NCBI GenBank assembly: GCA_030267565.1
Contig: BRXU01000018.1
Coordinates: 310,001 to 374,000 of the forward strand
Direction of reading: 5' to 3'
Length of the DNA: 64,000 bases
DNA from: Pleodorina starrii
Lineage: Eukaryota > Chlorophyta > Chlorophyceae > Chlamydomonadales > Volvocaceae
The position numbers and the translations under genes were made by a program. Positions 22,343 through 34,375 of the stretch are shown piece by piece. How positions within the stretch are numbered: the stretch's first letter is position 1; each line of letters begins with the position of its first letter. A model generated the notes under the pieces. It searched no databases. It was given only the letters and a program-made list of their open reading frames with translations, and was not told the DNA's origin.

Positions 22343-25300
22343 ATGATGCAGCTGAAGCTATCCCAAAGGACACTTGGGTTGTCCACCCGGGTGAGGCGTG
22401 TTTTACATAGGACAGGCCCAGCCCTGCAGCGCTCTCGTTCCCTGCGTTGTCAAGCAACTGGTGGTCAAGATCCCAAGCAAAATGGCCCAGAGGACAAGCA
22501 GGCTAAGGATACCACATCGGAGCTGACCGGCAAGTTGAGCTCTCTCCTTGAAGATCTCCAAAAGCAGGGCATGGACTCCAAAAAGGTAATTTATGCCATG
22601 CTTGCCCAAAATCTCGCGGGCCAATTAAATGTTCGGCAGAGGTGCGCGCCCGAGATGGTCGCGTTTTGTCCCAAACCCAACGTGCCTACAGTAATATGCA
22701 GAATCGGCGTTTGGTTACCTTTCCTTATATCTTTGCTATAGGCGAAAGCTGTGCTGAAGAAGTGGAAGGATCTGGGCGTCGCTGACCCTGAGCAGCTTCG
22801 GAAGCTCCTCATCCGGCGGAGCCTCAGGCCGGCGGCCACTGTCGGTAGGTTGCACCAATATCGTCGTAATATCTCGAACACTCTGCAGAGCAATTTAATG
22901 CCAGCGCCGGTCGTGAACCACGGGCCAGTCTCCCGGGCAGTGCAAGCAAACGCCCCCGTCACTCCCGCTAACATAAAGCGACGGGTCTTCCTTTCGTGCC
23001 TGCTACCCGCGCTCTCGAAAAGCTGTCCTAAAGAAGTGCCATGACGCACAGGCTTTCAAGCCCTGCTGGACGGCCTTGCCTGCTGGGGTGGCTTCTACAC
23101 GTCCGGGCTCATCTCCGACTCGCCGCCCTTCACCGGCCAGTTCGCGCTCCAGATCGCGGCTTCGTTCTTTGGTTTCTACTACGTGCTGCAGGCGCTCTTG
23201 AACCTGTCCGTGGCGTCGGCGCTGCTCTTCACGGCCTACAAGTAAGGACGGGAGCTCGGGAGGGTCCCGAAAAAACGGTTGCTTTCTTATACAGTGCTGT
23301 GCGGCGGCTTTTACGTGCACGCCCGCTCTGCTGTAATGCCGCCCGGGATGCGAACCCGCGCTGCGTGCCCTGCCCTGTCCGGCCTGCACACCCTGCTGGC
23401 CTGCCCCCGCTTCGCATAGAGCGGCCCGCCTGGGAGTCGCGGCGGCCTGACCACCGCTCCGCGCCGTCTACTTTCTATTGTCCCCGGTCCGTCTACGCCA
23501 TACACGGGCGCTTGGGCTTTAACCCGCCTCTCCCCTCCCACGTCCACGTGCACGCCGACTCGCCACACGTGTTCGCGCCGCACACACCCGGCCAGGTACG
23601 GCACCAACTCTGTGGAGCTCCTGGCGGCCGTACAGCAGCTCGCTGGCCCCGCCACCGGTCTCACCGTGCTGGATAAGGCCCAGGTGGCGGTCAACACGCT
23701 CAAGGTGCTGCAGACGCTGGACGAGATTGCGGAGCTGCTCAAGGTGGGTCGGTGGGTGGGTTGGGTGGGTGGGTGGGTGGATGGATGGGTGGGTCGGTGG
23801 ATGGGTGGGTGGATGGATGGATGGGTGGATGGATGGATGGATGGATGGATGGATGGATGGATGGATGGATGGATGGATGGATGGATGGATGGATGGATGG
23901 ATGGATGGATGGATTGGGTGGATGGATGGATTGGGTGGTTTGTTCGTCTGGGTGGACAGGTTGATGGGTGAGTGGGTGCAGGGATGGGGCAGTTTGGGTA
24001 GAGGTGGGTGGGAGGGTGGATGGGGCGATTTGGGTAGGTGGGTGTGTGGGTGGGTGCATGGATGGGTGGTGAATGGGGCGGTGGGTTAGCGGTGGGTGCG
24101 GGTCGCTTCGGCTGAGGTGCTTGTGGAGTGCGTGTGTGTTGGGTGGATGGCGAGCCAGGCGTTAGGCTTCCGGGCGTATTCCTGTCGTAGCACTGACCCA
24201 CGGGTCGTGACCCACGGGTCGCGCTGGCCCGAGCCGCCCGACGCCAGTCTTGTCCCAGGCAAGCTGCCGTCTTCCACAACGGCCCCCTTCCATTCCAGCC
24301 TCCACGGGCCGGGCGCGCCGCGATCCTAACCCTGACAAAACTGCACCGCGTGCCCTCCGCCGCTGCTGCCCTCACACCCCCCCCCTCCCCGCCGCTGCTG
24401 CCCTCGCCGCTGGTGTCACATCGCCGCCTGTCGCTGTCTCAGAACATGTCGACGACCTCTCCGCAGCGCTCCACGCTCCAGAACCTGTCGGCCTACCTGA
24501 CGCTGGCGCACGCCAAGGAGCGACTGGGCTTCGAGCCGGCGCGCTACGGGCTGAGCGAGGCGGAGGCGGGCGAGATCGCCTACGTCTTCTCCACCTACGA
24601 CGTCAACGACGACTACCGGCTGGAGCTGTCAGAGGTCAAGCGCCTCTGGTGGGTGGGTGGGTGGGTGGGTGGGTGGGTGGGTGGGTGGGTGGGTGGTGGG
24701 AACGGTTGACAGGCGAACCAGCCTCTGACGGTTGTAAAGGACAGATGAGCCGCCACTGGTGGTGGGCGAGGGGGCTGGCTGGGCATGGCGTGGACTGCTG
24801 GGCGTGTTACTCGCCAGAAGAGAGAGAGAGTGTGTGTGTGTGTGTGCGAAAGGGCGCGGCTACCGACTGGTCGCGGGACAGTCCATTGCAAGGCCCGCAG
24901 TGCGCGTGTGTGCGACTGGCCGGCCGGCTGGCCGGCTGGCTGGCTGGCTGGTCGGACAGGTGGGCCATGCGCGTGCGTGTGCGCTGCGGCTTGTGGGGCG
25001 GATCGGACTGGGGCCATTGACTTCACGATGATGTCTCCCGCCCCCTAAACCCCGCCCTACCCTCCGCCCCTGCCCCGCAGCCAGGACCTGGGCAAGGATT
25101 TGAGCGACGAGGAGGTCAAGGAGGCGCTGCGCATCCTGGACACCTCGAAGAACGGATTCGTGGAGCTGGACGAGTTCTGCGCCTGGTGGGTCGGTGGGTC
25201 AGTGGGTCGGCGAGACGGGGCGCGAGCTAGGCTGCCGCAGGGCTTCACGTAAATACCACGCTGCCGGGAGGAAGAGACGCGGGTGGGGTGGGGTGAGGTG

Positions 25301-25633
25301 GGTTTGGATGGGGGGCTGCTGCCCGCAGCACTGCCAACACTGCTTGCAGCGGGAGGCTCACCAGCGGGACGTTGAGGGGACGCGACCATAACATCCTGGA
25401 GCGGCGCTTGCTCGCTAAGGGGGGTTGGGGGTTGGGGCGCCGGCGCTCGAAGGCGAGTCAGGGAGGATGGGGCCGCCTCCGTTGGGCCGCCTCTGCAGGA
25501 TGCATCGCGGCGGAGTACCCCGCTTGCGGGCGGCTTCGTCTTTAACAACACGCCGCGCGCGCCTTGCCTCGTCTCTTGTGTGCCGCTGTGTCGCAGGTGG
25601 ACGCAAAACAAGAAGCAGGTCCCGGCCGCTTAA
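22343..25633 (+). CDS. Membrane protein with C-terminal EF-hand pair, probably plastid-targeted
   Basis: Seven exons: 22343-22585, 22742-22844, 23052-23241, 23596-23743, 24443-24648, 25081-25185, 25597-25633 (TAA). They total 1032 nt, 343 aa, phase-consistent. The N-terminus is rich in Arg/Ser/Leu with almost no acidic residues for about 35 residues and then reads LRCQA, a typical chloroplast transit-peptide shape. Residues about 82-113 ([18 protein letters not shown]) are helical and charged. Two hydrophobic stretches follow at about 118-135 and 145-177. The C-terminus has an EF-hand loop at 281-292 ([12 protein letters not shown], canonical D1/N3/D5/E12) and a second at 317-328 ([12 protein letters not shown]), so calcium binding is likely. 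Start chosen at the ATGATG at 22343; upstream in-frame sequence is not protein-like. I do not recognise a named orthologue. A green-lineage-specific chloroplast calcium-binding protein is my inference. Confidence 0.8.
23744..23935. repeat. GGGT/GGAT microsatellite starting at the exon 4 splice donor
   Basis: Intron 4 of the EF-hand gene opens with GTGGGTCGGTGGGTGGG and passes into about 30 units of TGGA/TGGG, almost pure GGAT from about 23810 to 23912. Looser TGGG-rich sequence continues to about 24090. The array is continuous with the donor itself. Confidence 0.9.
24649..24692. repeat. (GGGT)n array starting at the exon 5 splice donor
   Basis: Intron 5 begins GTGGGTGGGTGGG and continues for about ten tetranucleotide units. 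Further simple repeats lie downstream in the same intron: (GA)n/(TG)n at about 24822-24846 and GGCCGGCTGG/GGCT units at about 24917-24952. Confidence 0.9.
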
Positions 25634-28600
25634 GGGCGGGGCCGGCTCTTGGACCGGCTCTTGAAGCCGCCGCCGCTGCCTTTTTACGGAAGGAGATGTG
25701 GCGCGTAAGCACCCAATGGCCCCATTGGGTGTTGCATGGCCGCAGCCGCCTCCAGCGCATCGGTCCACCATTGAGCATCGGCACTTCCATCCGTTTATGT
25801 ACGACAAGTGAAAGAGCCGCGTCGGACGGTGTGTGTAGTGACAGGCTTTGCAGACGAGGTTCCAGCGGCAAGGGACCCCTGCCGCATTCCACTTGGCCTC
25901 CTTTGCCTGGCCGTACCGACCGCCGGCAGCGTTTGCAGCGCTTTAGAGAAGCTGCCTGCAGCTGTCGCGCATTGTAATGCTCGGCCGAGAGCAATGTTTG
26001 GGTTTTAGGGTCTTCCTTTTCAGTCATCTCAGACCCATTTGTACGTTCAGGCCTTGAGGACATTTCCTTTCCTTACCGAAGTAGAGGGGTTGGGTGGTAA
26101 CACCTGCCCACCCAATCCATCCGAAATTCCGCATCGCCGGCACGATTGTGCCTGCGTTTGGTTCTTCGTTGTTGTTTCCAGCCGTCGCCGCGATGCGAGT
26201 TGGCGACTGACGAACTCGTGTTGTGGGAGGGATTGTTGTATTCGTGCGGGTTGGGACGTACGGTATGTGCGCGTTGCGGCCGGCATCACCAGCGGCAGCG
26301 TTGGGAGGGCGTCGGCAGCCGAAGAGAGGTACCGGATAAGGGACCGGGGGCGGCCTCCCGACTCTACAATAAGCCCTGCTGAGTTGCCCTGCTGAGCTGT
26401 TCGGAGGGAGTTCCCTCGCGGCGGTTTCCTCCGGGTTGAACGTTTGCAGCATGCAGGACAGGGCATGGCCTCGACCTCCATGCAGCCCGCATGCTGCGTG
26501 ATTGTCAAGTACGGCACCGAAGTACGGCACGGTATGGAGATGAAGCGTTCGTTCGTATGGCGGGCGGGCGGACGGCTCGTCCAAGCAGAGCACGGACGGT
26601 GTTACGGTAATATCTCGCGCGTCGTAGGACGACGCACGCACGTGCGCGTGTGTACCGCGGGTGTCCAGCGATCTTGCAAGCAAGGGTGTAGCAGTCCTGG
26701 ACATGATGTGGTGGAACCTGATTGTCAGAGCAGGCCGCGCGCGGCAGCCGTTTGCACGTGAGCCTGCGTGTTTGCAGCCGTTTGCACGTATGCACGTGAG
26801 CCTGCGTGTTCGGACCCGGATCCGGAACGCTGTTGCAGATTGGGTCCGGGGATCTGGGGCCCACTGTAACAACTACAACAGAGGAGGCGTTCAGGGGCCA
26901 GTGGCACACCACCCGTACCTCCTCGGGGGCTGCATTACCTCCTTTCCCTGTCGCTGACCAACCGTCGCGCAACCAGTGCCACTACGGTACCAGGCCCCAG
27001 GCTCCGGCCAAAATCGCAAACAACCCCCAATTAAACCGAACACAGGCGAAACAGCCCCCCTTTCTAGGCTGCCTGGCAGCATGGCAGGCCGCGTTGTTCG
27101 GAGCCATCAGCCCTTTGTCGGCGCATGTCGGCGGTATGGCGAGTCGCCGGAGGCGGGCCAGAAGGAGGACACCGAACGCCGTTACATACGCGAAGCTGTG
27201 TGAGAAGTGTGACCGGTTAGTGAGAGGTTTGAACAGTCCCCGCGCAGATGCCCGGCCTCAACGGGAAATTACCAACTTTTAACAGCACTATCTCACGATT
27301 CGATGAGGTTCGATGTATGCGGCACTTGGGCCACAGACTCCAGCTCCAACCAGCAAACCCATGGGCAGCCAAAGAGCCAATAAGTACCAGTTAGTTGCAA
27401 AGCCGGTCGTTGTCTTAAAAGCATTCTGCCCAGCCTCGGTTGATAAAGGCCTCGGTTGATTAAGGCATTGGCTGGCCTTGGCGAACGAACGAGTGAGCGA
27501 TTGAGGTCCGGAGGCCCGAACGAGCGAACGAGTTCGGATCGCTGTAGTCATTGATTCGAACCGGTTCTGGAAGTGTTGGTTTGGAGCCGAAGCAGTGCGG
27601 AGGTTTTATGTTTTCGGTGGAGGCGTTGAAGGAAGTGTCTACAAAAATATCCTGTCAGCAACGGTCAGCAAGAGGGAACACCGTAGAGCTATGGGAACTG
27701 TCCTGAACTGTACATGGCAGGACCGACTCGTCAATACAGGAATAAGATACGCATAAAGGCTAATGAAAGACGTGTTAAACGGGCGCTGTGCTCTCAACCG
27801 CTTGGTTTGTGGGCCACGCCGTTACTACTCTGCAAGGCAGCACCCTAACAGAAGAGTAACGCAGTTGCGTAGTCTTAAATGACAAGCCTTATATGTCGAT
27901 GATTTAGGACTACGCTTGCCGAGAGAGGCCAGTCGGTCGAACAGCCAGCCCAGCCCACCGTTCGACCCTGTTCGACCTGGTTCGACCTGTTTCAACGTGG
28001 CCGATATTTGGCTCACTACCTTGCGGTCTTGCTAACCCTCACATCTCCATGAGCCAATTGTGCAGCAGGTTTCAGCTTTAGTTATGATGTGATTGTTACA
28101 AGGGGGCCAGCTTTCACAACTTTCACTAGCTGTACCGGCTAGACGGGCTGTTTCATCCTAACCCAGGGGCAACTGGGGGGTTGCTACGACTGGCCTGACC
28201 AGGACAGTCCGCAAGCGACATGCAGGTGCTGCCACCCAGCACCTGACAAGGGTTGAACCCGCTGTGCCCCTGAAACGTCACGGGGGTGCTGCCGGCCCAT
28301 CACCCTGACCCTGAATAAGAAAGACAACCCAACCCCAACCCAGAACACGACTCGCGGCCAAGCAATTTCAAGAACATGACCCCAGTAGGACTCGCTTTAG
28401 TTTACGCCTTCCGCTGGTGACTCGATTGCGGGTTACGCAATCTAGCTCGCCCTTCAGCTCGACCCGCCCTACCCTGCCAACGGCTGGGACGTTTCCAATC
28501 TTCTAAGCTATATTATGCTTACATTAACGTTGCCTGACATTTTCTGGGTTCATAGGCTCATGCGCGGCTAACTCTTACTATGCACGCACGCACGGGTACA

Positions 28601-29090
28601 TGGAACGTACAAAAGTGCGCAGAATGCCGCGCATACATTGTAATATAATCCTGAGGCTTTTTCGGAAGCAAACGAATTCCACCGGGTGAAGACGGAAAGT
28701 GCGCTGGCAGGCGCTTTTCGTAACGATATACATTTACGGATGTACAGCAATTTGGGTGCTCAGAAGCTAGTTGAAGTTGGACAGGATTGTGCCATAACCA
28801 TTGTGTTAACGTGAAAGCCTTGTTAGTTGGCTTGAGTACAGCGCATTAAGTGCACACGGATTAAGCCCTTCGATAGCAGTAGACGAGCCAAATGGTTATA
28901 CAACTCGAACCTCATCGTAACAAATTTTTTCTCTGATATTTTCGATTGCCCTATACGGGTGATCCGAGCCATAGGAGGCATTTGCTAGGCCCTCGTTCAC
29001 CGCCGCCGTTGCGCGTTACCAGTGGCGAACGAGCAACGCTCGGCACACCAAAAGTGGGCACCAGTGCTGTCGATATATACATTCACTTCA
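25634..29090. other. Intergenic region without a supported gene
   Basis: After the EF-hand 3' UTR the base composition becomes AT-richer, and I find no exon chain with consistent phases on either strand. Small local repeats are present: GCAGCCGTTTGCACG with GTGAGCCTGCGTG repeated at about 26743-26813, CCTCGGTTGAT twice at 27434-27461, and a 9-bp perfect hairpin CAGGTGCTG/CAGCACCTG at about 28221-28243. Open frames up to 282 codons occur but lack protein-like composition. Confidence 0.55.
25973..25977 (+). terminator. Candidate poly(A) signal TGTAA for the EF-hand gene
   Basis: TGTAA about 340 bases after the stop at 25633, a normal distance for these algae. Assigned by motif and position only. 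Confidence 0.6.
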
Positions 29091-30842
29091 ATGGCCTGCG
29101 CTCTTTGTCCTTCAGCCGAAAAGGTAAGAAGCGTTTTTATTACCGCAACAACGGGCATTTTTGCGCTGTCGAGCACTTTTCCTACAACGTGAAACTCACT
29201 TGTAATGTGATACTTGCGCCATTCATACATCCCTTTGACGCACTTTAAATCTGTGTGCGCTTCCGTGGCAAGCTTGAACTAGTGCAAGAGCCAAGTGGGA
29301 CTACTAGGGCGTCCGAGCGACGCAACGGAACGCTCCTCGCGACATCAGCCTGCCTGTGACTCTGTCATAAAGCGGTGTCCTTATTAGATTGTATGGCGTA
29401 ACAGGCCGGCGAGTCGGCTGCTTGATTCTCAAACCGTCTTTACTGAGCTTCTTGCATGTCGCCGCCCCCGAACCCATTTTTTTGCGTTCAGCATTCGTTC
29501 GCGACGCCGACGACACGGGAGCAAGGTAATGTGCTGAAGTGGGAACATTTGCTTGCACTGTCCGCTGTACATGCAACAAGTGTTTCGTACATCCTGTGGC
29601 CAAGAGGGCCAAGTGCACCGCGCTCGCAGGACTCCGCGTGCGGTGCGAGCAACCCTAGACACAGCTGACGTGGTGTATCCTTTAATGCCACCCCACCGCC
29701 CAGGTCCGGACAGAAGCATGACGCTGGGCCCTTACGTGCTGCCGGGAGCGTGGGCGCTAGGGGAAGGCCTGGTGCGTAATTCGGGTGATGTGGACGCAAC
29801 CCAGCACGCGCGCGGTGGGCGTGGCGTGTCGTACGTGGGCAGCCCGCAAGCCGAGCAGCCGCGTTTGCGACCCATCTGCGCAGCCAAGCACGGGGCCCTC
29901 ATCCAACGTCCAGGCAGCCGACAGAATGAACCGCGTCACAGTTCAGCGCAGAAGGGCCGTCCATGCTTTGGTAGCCGCATGACGTCACAGTCCAAGCCCA
30001 ACTCGAAACGCACCGTAGTGACGCGGCATGGCGATGCGCATGCAAAGCTGTGGGAACGCCCACCGCTACCACAGCAGCAGCCAATACCTGGTGGATCAAT
30101 CGCCCGTCACGCGGGGCGCCCTGTTCAATGCCAAGGAGCACAGCTGGAGGGCCGTCTGTACCGCACGTATGCGCGGTTCTAAAGAGGCGCATGTCGTACA
30201 CCCGTGTTGCCGCAGGACCTGACCGCCATGCACGCGACGCCGCGGGCCGTGACCCTGAAATACGAGCACTTCAGTACGTCAGGCAGCGTTTGGTCGAGCA
30301 TACTCGATACGGTTGTGTCCATGTTCGGCTGGGAATGGGAATTCAGGTGGGCGAAGCACGTGGGTTATCGTTGTTTTTGTTTTTGTTGTCGTCGTTTATG
30401 GGGCTGTACACAATACGCGACTCGCCCTGAGAGAGGACGAGCAGCGAGAACCCTGACCGGGCCGAGACACAGCGCACATAGGGACGAGCTGCGCGCGCCT
30501 CGCTCCATGTTATTATTGTGTTTGCTGGCCTGGATGGCTGGAGTGGTAGTGGCAGCTGTGCTGGCGTTGGGAGGACCGGGCTTGACTCGCTCAGCAGCCG
30601 ACCCGCCTACTCCTCAACGCCACGTTTCGGTCGTCATTTACTGTGCCCAAGGACAGCGGTGCATGCGCTTTATGTCGCCCTTCTTTCCCTTTCCTTTCAG
30701 GCAAAACCACGCGCGGAAGTGCGGCCCCTGCCCTGCCAGCCGCGGCGACAGCTGCAGCCGACCCAGGTGCGGCAGCGCGAGGAGCAGCAGCTGCGGCACA
30801 GAGCCGGCCGAGATGGCAACGTTGTCCGACAGCGACGACTGA
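29091..30842 (+). CDS. PGAWA-exon gene A, uncharacterised small protein
   Basis: Predicted five-exon gene: 29091-29123, 29492-29525, 29704-29771, 30216-30346, 30701-30842 (TGA), 408 nt, 135 aa. Intron phases are 0,1,0,2, identical to genes B and C. Exon 1 is only 11 codons (MACALCPSAEK). Exon 2 gives HSFATPTTREQ. Exon 3 carries the family motif in YVLPGAWALGEGL. Exon 4 reads as a helix-like stretch with aromatic residues (SVWSSILDTVVSMFGW). The last exon is Cys/Ser/Arg-rich and ends EMATLSDSDD. No signal peptide or known domain is seen. All junctions are GT-AG, and the acceptors of exons 2 and 5 are pyrimidine-rich (TTTTTTTGCGTTCAG, TTTCCTTTCAG). The next TGTAA is about 1.7 kb downstream. Without B and C for comparison I would not have called it. 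Exons 1 and 2 are the least certain. Confidence 0.5.
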
Positions 30843-33275
30843 GTGCGCGCGGGAGCCGCGGGCGGGGCACGGACGTCCAGAAGCGGCGGCTTGCGCAGAT
30901 ACGGTAGCATTACATCGAACGAGACGAGCCGCCGCGGCGGTCGCATGTATGACGAGCATATAAGGCGGGCTGTGAACTCAGTATTGTTTCTATGTTCGGA
31001 TGGGGTGGGTTGTGAGCTGAGAAGCTGAGGCGTGGCTACTGGCTAGGGGGACGGGGGCAGTAATCGCCCCAGGAGGCGGTCTTGATTCATTGGGATGCGA
31101 TCGGTACTCGTGTCCTTCACGAGATCGGCTGAGCTGCCATGCGGTCCGGGGCTCAGGAGGGCTTCGGCTTTGCGGCGTGCGGTGGGATCCGCAGCACCTC
31201 CGCACAAGCCCTCGACGAGTTACACTAGCAACCCCCCGTACGGATCGAAATTCAGTGCGGTCATTATACATGTTGGGTGCTTTGCAGGGGTCGGCCATCC
31301 TTGGCACCTGTGTTCCATTCGTTGCGGAGGTTATATTCGTTGCGGAAGTTATATTCGTTGCGGAAGTTATATTCGTTGCGGAAGTTATAATCGTTGCGGA
31401 GGTTGTATTCGTTGCGGAGGTTGGATTCGTTGCAGCCGCGGCGTTAGCGTGGCAGGCCTACGCGGCGGCCACGGCGACGGTCGGTGCAGCTGCGGCGGCT
31501 GACGGCGCCGCCCAGCCAGCATCACGACTGCCCCCGTGGTGCATACCCCGACGCAAGTTTAGGGTCATGTACAAAATGCAGTGCGGCATCGTAGGGCATA
31601 TACAGCGCCGGGGGAACGGACGAGGCGGACTGTGTTACCATTTTGCTGGACGTTACTTAGTTGAAACGCAATGGCCTGCCTGACGGTGCAGCAGATGCCG
31701 CCCGCTCGGGGAGGATGGTGGGATGGATGGGCAGGATGATGGTCCCTCCCAGCCGTAAGGCATGCGCGCCCGTCAACTCGTGTGCACGCCGCCCAGAGTC
31801 GCTGGGCGTCGGGCGGCGTGACACGGCGACGCGAACACGGAGGCGCAAACCTCGGCTGCGGAGGGCTGCTGGGGCCTAGCAACTGGCTCCCACACCCAAG
31901 CTGCTGCGTGCGAACGCGCGCGGCAGGTCTACACGTGCGCTAGGCAGGTGTGTGCCGCGTAAGGCCGGTGGCCACGGCGTCCTGCCCGAGCGGGCGTGGG
32001 TGGTGCGGCAGGTAGGTGTCGCGACTTTGCATACCCTTAACAGGACGCAGGTAGGCGAGGGCGCCTCGGCTTGGCAAGTTGGCATGGTTGAGACATTGAG
32101 CTGTGCAGCTTCTTCAGGGGACTCATCGACGATTGTGCAATGGACGTTGCATTGGATGATCGAATCAAATGACTGAGTTTGACTGGCCATCTCTTCCATC
32201 GCACAGCGCGGTGGCGTGGAAGTAGTAGGTCTGGGGACGCTCCGGGTGCCGCCGGGGCCAGAGGGCTGGGCGTGCGGCGAAGGTGAACGCAGGCTTGGGG
32301 AGCGGATCACGTTAATAATGCATTTGACTTGAGGACACTGCAACCACAGACCTTTGTAGCACGGTTGCTTGTATAGTTAAGTTGTTATCATTTTTGTTGA
32401 TACAGTAGGCTCCAGGCTCGCAGAAGGGTAGAGCCAGAAGGGTTGCGGCGCCATGGCGGCGCCAGCTGTCATTAGGGCGGGGCCTGCGTGCTGCTGCGTC
32501 TCTCTCTTGGGATCTTGGGAGGCGAACATTCGAGAAGCGAAACGCAGTCGGCACCTTTGGCGCTGTCCCGGCGGGCGCTCTGGAAGGTCCCCACCAGGGG
32601 ATATTGTAACACATATCACATTGCTGCAGGCGCGAGTGCGCGTGCGCGAGGGTCGCGCTGGGCGATCGAGGGGGGCAGGGGGCGCAAGGTTCGATCAGGT
32701 TCGATGGTTCTAGGTCGACAGCGATCCTTTCCGATCCACTCGGCGCAGCGTGCCCAAAGCCGTACACCGTAATCCTCTGGCCGTGACCGCCAGTCCATGC
32801 TGACCAGCTGATGCAGGGTGCATGAATCCACGGGACCATGGCCATATTACTGTTAACGCGAAGTATGGCGTGACTCATTAAATGTATGTGTAAATCACGC
32901 CCCCGGATGTAGGGCGTGGGCCGGCCGTAAAAATGCATATCACTTGGATCTAGACATAATGGCACTACGACTCCTCACTTCAGACGGCAATGTTGACTAA
33001 TGCGAAAAATGGAGTGACAGCTCAGTCAACGCCGTACATTACGAGATTTTGTTACTGCAGTATGACAAAAAAGACACGGCGGCAATATATGGCTGCATGG
33101 TATACAACTTGCTACGCATCACTTGGATAACTTTGCTTGCTAGGTGAAGCTTTCTGTTCCTGAATTAATTATTTCGCGCAGTGCCAGCAGCCGGGCCCTG
33201 AGCCTTCGGGGCGCACGGCTGCATCCTTCTTTTATTGTGAAAGCTTATTTCTGAAAACGGCATAGATTTCAACAT
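30843..33275. other. Intergenic between PGAWA genes A and B
   Basis: Contains an 18-bp tandem repeat (31317-31433) and otherwise no supported gene. TGTAA sites at 32605 and 32889 could end gene A transcripts. A plus-strand open frame across the tandem repeat (31090-31683) encodes repeated VAEV units but has no start context or homology that I recognise. Confidence 0.5.
31317..31433. repeat. 18-bp minisatellite, unit ATTCGTTGCGGAAGTTAT
   Basis: About 6.5 tandem units that vary at a few positions (GGAAG/GGAGG, TTAT/TTGT/TTGG). The unit length is a multiple of three, so an open frame runs through it. Confidence 0.9.
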
Positions 33276-34375
33276 ATGGCGGCGCTGGCTGATGCGTATG
33301 CTCGTTCGCTCCCAGCTGCTTCCTGCGAGCCGCCTCTCCACAATGCAACGCAGCTGTCAACGCTTTCAAGTGTAGAGCCGAAGGCTCTCATGCAGGTAAA
33401 AATTCACGCTATAACACTGGAGTAGCCTGTCGATTAACGTTGGTTTTGTTGGGTCGCCTACCGGCGCTCCTGGGGCACGATCGCAGGATGTTTGGGACCA
33501 GGACGTCTCTGATGGCTCAGGTACGGTCTGACGCTCATTCTTGCCGGTCGCAGCTCGCGTACTCGGCACAGCATGACTCAAGCAGCACGACGCCCAACGC
33601 AGCTTGCCTGGCGTCCGAAGGACTGACCCGGCTTCACCCGGTGGTGCTCCCTGGCGCTTGGGCAATTGGCGATGGGCTTATCGTGGTAAGACCGGCGTGT
33701 CCCTGCCTTCCCACCAGGCCGGTCCTTCAAACAGCCCAGGGCGATTTGTCGCCGTGACCTGCAGGACACCGGAGCGCACTCGAGCACAGCCTCGCGCAGC
33801 TCATCGCTCAGCTCCGAGCTGTGGAGCGGCGAGAGCTTCGGCACGCGCGTTGTGCGCTTCGCCGGGTCGTTCAGCTCGAGCGTCGGCGAGTACCTGGCGG
33901 ACCTCACCACCGCCTGGACCAGCAGCAGCGACGTCCACACGAGCGACGCGTAAGTGCCCCGCCACTACCGGTATGTGTGTGTGTGTGTGTAAGAGGGGGG
34001 CGGCCGGGGTGCACGGCCTGTCCGGGCACCAAGCTGCCGGGTCAAACCTTGTGGGTCGAACGTCGAAGCTTAGCGGCCTGACAACAGTTGGAAGTCCAGC
34101 CGCAGTTCGGGGCCTACCGGTATCTGAGGGCCGCCTGGCCCACTTGGCCTTCCCTTGGCCCCGTCTGTGGCAGCGTGGTGCGAGAGTAGCCCGGAACCTA
34201 CTTTCATGTGTTATGCCATGATTATTTATGATTTGATCAATACCGGTATCGCGCCGCACCCCCCCCGGTGCTCCACAGGCAGGAGGCCACGCACCACACC
34301 CTGGTCGAGGGTGAGCTCGTGTGGATCCCGCGAGCCAGCTCCAGCTGTGTGCCTCACGACAAGAAGCACAAGTGA
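33276..34375 (+). CDS. PGAWA-exon gene B, uncharacterised small protein
   Basis: Best-supported member of the three-gene family. Five exons: 33276-33395, 33487-33520, 33603-33685, 33765-33949, 34279-34375 (TGA), 519 nt, 172 aa, phases 0,1,0,2. The start ATG (MAALADAYARS) opens an exon with an ideal CAG|GTAAAA donor. Exon 2 is a 34-base exon, the same length as in gene A, encoding acidic DVWDQDVSDGS. Exon 3 ends VVLPGAWAIGDGLIV. Exon 4 is Ser-rich, then helix-like (GTRVVRFAGSFSSSVGEYLA). Exon 5 gives LVEGELVWIPRASSS and a basic end, DKKHK. No transmembrane segment, signal peptide or known fold is visible. Function unknown. Confidence 0.6.

Noticed and set aside
23744..23935. Regularly spaced repeats resembling a CRISPR array
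   Set aside because: These are pure tetranucleotide microsatellites without spacers, in an intron of a eukaryotic gene.
26024..26872. 282-codon minus-strand open frame
   Set aside because: No conserved motif, no biased codon use, and no splice partners; intergenic.
28190..28310. Possible tRNA or structured RNA around GGTTGAACCC
   Set aside because: A 9-bp hairpin is present, but there is no cloverleaf and no conserved A box at the right distance.
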